Shown: in pieces, positions 50,257 through 51,590 of the stretch
How the letters are laid out: each line of letters begins with the position of its first letter
Numbering within the stretch: position 1 is the first letter of the stretch
Assembly (NCBI RefSeq): GCF_040096015.1
Contig: NZ_JBBMFO010000011.1
Coordinates: 1 to 51,590, forward strand
Direction: 5' to 3'
DNA: 51,590 nucleotides
DNA from: Peptoniphilus_A hominis
Lineage (GTDB): Bacteria > Bacillota > Clostridia > Tissierellales > Peptoniphilaceae
Made by a program: the position numbers and the translations under genes
The notes under the pieces: model-generated
Database searches by the model: none
Seen by the model: the letters and a program-made list of their open reading frames with translations, nothing else
Told to the model about the DNA's origin: nothing

Positions 50257-50539
50257 TAAAAAAAAGTCCCTTGTCTAAATAATAGACAAAGGACGAATTA
50301 TCGCGTTACCACCTTAGTTCCTACAAAAATGTAAGCTCTCTTAACAAGCATCAATCAATGCCGAGTATAGATAACGCCTACTAAAGCGGCAAATCTTACT
50401 GTTAATTCAGACTTGCATAAAGAAAAAGGATTTTCGAATATATCTCCATTATAGGCTTTCACCAAACGCCCACTCTCTGAAAACTTTAATAAACCTACTC
50501 GTTTTTTCCAATATTTTTTATAAATAAAATTATGATTTG
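50257..50539 (-). promoter_or_regulatory. T-box leader of brnQ
   Basis: Minus-strand leader of about 280 bases between a consensus promoter and brnQ. It holds AGAGAG in the stem I region (50473-50478), the T-box core GGTGGTAACGCG (50302-50313; consensus GGTGGNACCGCG), and a terminator with 12-base arms (50266-50277 and 50283-50294) followed by nine T. The TGGT bulge would pair with an ACCA tRNA end. A candidate specifier ATC (Ile) is at 50429-50431, next to the base of stem I; this reading is tentative. Confidence 0.88.
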
Positions 50540-50545
50540 TTTGTT

Positions 50546-50574
50546 ATTATAAGAGACAAAAATCAACTTGTCAA
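50546..50574 (-). promoter_or_regulatory. Promoter of the T-box leader
   Basis: Perfect TTGACA (50569-50574), 17-base spacer, perfect TATAAT (50546-50551) on the minus strand. The strongest promoter match in the window. Confidence 0.92.
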
Positions 50575-50622
50575 ATACTTTTTTTTAAAATTTTTTAAAT
50601 TTTATAAAAATAATTAATGAGT

Positions 50623-51153
50623 CTAAATATTTTCTGTTAATGAATCTATTTTTTCTTTGACATCATCTTCATCTAAACCCAAACCCTTGGCAAAGAAGTT
50701 GAGACCATTTTTTGTGTCCTCTAAGGTTTCAAAGGAAGCTGAAGCAAAGTCTAGTCCCAAAGGTTTATCATAAGTTACACTTGAATCTGTAAAAAAATAA
50801 TCTGCGTTTAAGTTATTTATAAGCTTAAAATCGGGCTCTTTTTCATCGCCTATTGAGCTGGCATCAGGATAAATAGATTCTGCTCCATTAGGTACTGCCA
50901 CAACATTTTCATAACCCAAAAATTTTAAGGCCTTTGCAGCCTTCACTGACAAGGCAACAATTCTTGGATTTTCTTTTTCTACAAAGAGTTTATGCGCCAT
51001 CTCTTCCTCTTTTTCTTCGCCCACATTTTCTTGGCTAACTTCTTTTGCATTGGAAGTATTTTCTACTGTTGTATCCTTCTGAGATTTGCAAGAAGAGAAT
51101 ACCATCATTAGCAATAATAAAAAACCAAGCTTAATATAAAACTTTCTTTTCAT
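50623..51153 (-). CDS. Half-size binding-protein-like lipoprotein
   Basis: 176 residues. Signal peptide and lipobox VFSSC (C22), an acidic linker, then PRIVALSVKAAKALKFLGY, AVPNGAESIYP and DFKLINNLNADYFFTDSS, which resemble the N-terminal lobe of iron/heme/cobalamin-type (Peripla_BP_2) binding proteins. Full binding proteins have about 300 residues; the C-terminal lobe is missing and no continuing frame follows the stop codon. It may be a truncated remnant or a functional one-lobe protein. The ATG at 51153 is chosen over GTG 51162 because AAGGAG sits properly before it. Confidence 0.7.
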   Translation of the reverse strand: MKRKFYIKLGFLLLLMMVFSSCKSQKDTTVENTSNAKEVSQENVGEEKEEEMAHKLFVEKENPRIVALSVKAAKALKFLGYENVVAVPNGAESIYPDASSIGDEKEPDFKLINNLNADYFFTDSSVTYDKPLGLDFASASFETLEDTKNGLNFFAKGLGLDEDDVKEKIDSLTENI

Positions 51154-51162
51154 AAGACACAC

Positions 51163-51330
51163 TCCTTTTTAATTTTTGGTCTATCTTTAGTTCTTCCTAT
51201 TAACATGATATCACATTATTCAAAAAAAATAGAAAGGCAAAATTTTGTGAAGCTTTTATATATTTAAGGGAGTTAAAAAAATTGTATTTAAAAATTTTTA
51301 AAATTTATTAAAAAAATTTACAAGAAAAAA
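51163..51330. other. AT-rich spacer before the right-hand repeat
   Basis: No gene seen. A minus-strand extended -10 like sequence (TGATATCAT, near 51210-51220) may serve the lipoprotein gene. The last 70 bases are runs of A and T. Confidence 0.4.
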
Positions 51331-51406
51331 GGCTCTATGTCAAATATTGGGGAGACTCGTTAACTCGAGTTTCTCTTTTCATTTAAAAATCAATACTTAG
51401 ACGCTA
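51331..51406 (+). repeat. Right copy of the 76-bp repeat, probable IS end
   Basis: Begins GGCTCTATGTCAAATATTGG and is the inverted counterpart of 1-76 with one mismatch at 51371. The sequence inside the presumed element continues to the right edge of the window. Confidence 0.8.
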
Positions 51407-51590
51407 ATAGAATATCAAAACTAAAATAACTAAAAAATTACTAAAAATAGGTATAGCAAATAAAACCCCTAGGGGTTTTGCGAATTTTCTCGTTTTCCTA
51501 TCATTACTTACATGCAAACATAATTCTTTTTCTAAACAAATTAAAATTTTTCATACCAAAACAATTTCTCTTTAAAGTCTTTATCTTAGT
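51407..51590 (+). mobile_element. Possible interior of the repeat element (partial)
   Basis: If the 76-bp repeat is an element end, this stretch is inside it. No transposase frame is visible in these 184 bases. It contains a perfect palindrome AAAACCCCTAGGGGTTTT (51462-51479), which could be a terminator or hairpin of the element. The assignment depends entirely on the repeat. Confidence 0.35.

Noticed and set aside
1..51590. tRNA, rRNA genes and CRISPR arrays
   Set aside because: No cloverleaf with conserved GGTTCGAATCC-type arm, no rRNA-like sequence and no regularly spaced repeats were noticed when reading both strands; a dedicated scan was not run.

Overview
The window is AT-rich DNA with long co-directional operons, strong AGGAGG-type ribosome sites and several TTG starts. 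It carries typical low-GC Firmicute gene sets: dnaX-ybaB-recR-ftsH, a T-box leader, ECF transport genes and yhaO/yhaN. It most resembles an anaerobic clostridial or Tissierellia-type organism such as the Peptoniphilus/Anaerococcus group. That placement is an impression from protein character, not a computed result. No rRNA, tRNA, CRISPR array or prophage was seen. Both ends carry the same 76-bp sequence in opposite orientation with one mismatch, so the window looks like a segment or assembly contig bounded by two copies of one repeat, probably an insertion-sequence end.

Left part (0.1-19.6 kb, all minus strand): phosphoenolpyruvate synthase (ppsA) with its own promoter; a four-gene unit of YhaO-like and YhaN-like proteins, a metallophosphoesterase and a CYTH protein; a ybaK-pgcA-pfkB-like-isochorismatase-fold unit; then an eight-gene operon aroB-aroA-aroC-[chorismate mutase/aroE/aroK fusion]-aroQ-pabAB-aroF-pabC in which every junction overlaps. 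That operon holds every step from DAHP synthesis to chorismate, plus both steps to p-aminobenzoate and a chorismate mutase, but no trp, tyrA or pheA gene. PpsA can supply its PEP.

Middle (19.8-32.7 kb): a secreted protein of unknown function; a zinc ABC transporter (znuABC-like) divergent from a Fur-family regulator with a candidate operator between them; an NhaC-like antiporter; ftsH; dnaX-ybaB-recR; a small helical lipoprotein with unusual codon use; a zinc-ribbon membrane protein; and a broken secreted-protein gene.

Right part (32.7-51.6 kb): a divergent purine nucleoside phosphorylase plus MtnA-like isomerase versus class II aldolase locus that looks like 5'-deoxynucleoside salvage, with a perfect 7-1-7 palindrome over both -35 boxes. 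Next come nicotinamidase, sfsA, a GNAT acetyltransferase, a DUF6440-like protein, a UvrD-like helicase and mgtE. A six-gene operon of paired ABC exporters, an ECF S component, EcfT, a double EcfA and an AraC regulator lies behind a Fur-box-like operator, suggesting iron or siderophore uptake. Last are brnQ under a T-box leader and a short half-size binding-protein-like lipoprotein.

The most interesting items are the trifunctional chorismate mutase/AroE/AroK fusion, the Fur-box ECF/ABC operon with no siderophore biosynthesis genes, the deoxynucleoside salvage locus with its shared operator, the highly expressed-looking small lipoprotein, and a candidate small RNA downstream of the Fur-family gene.
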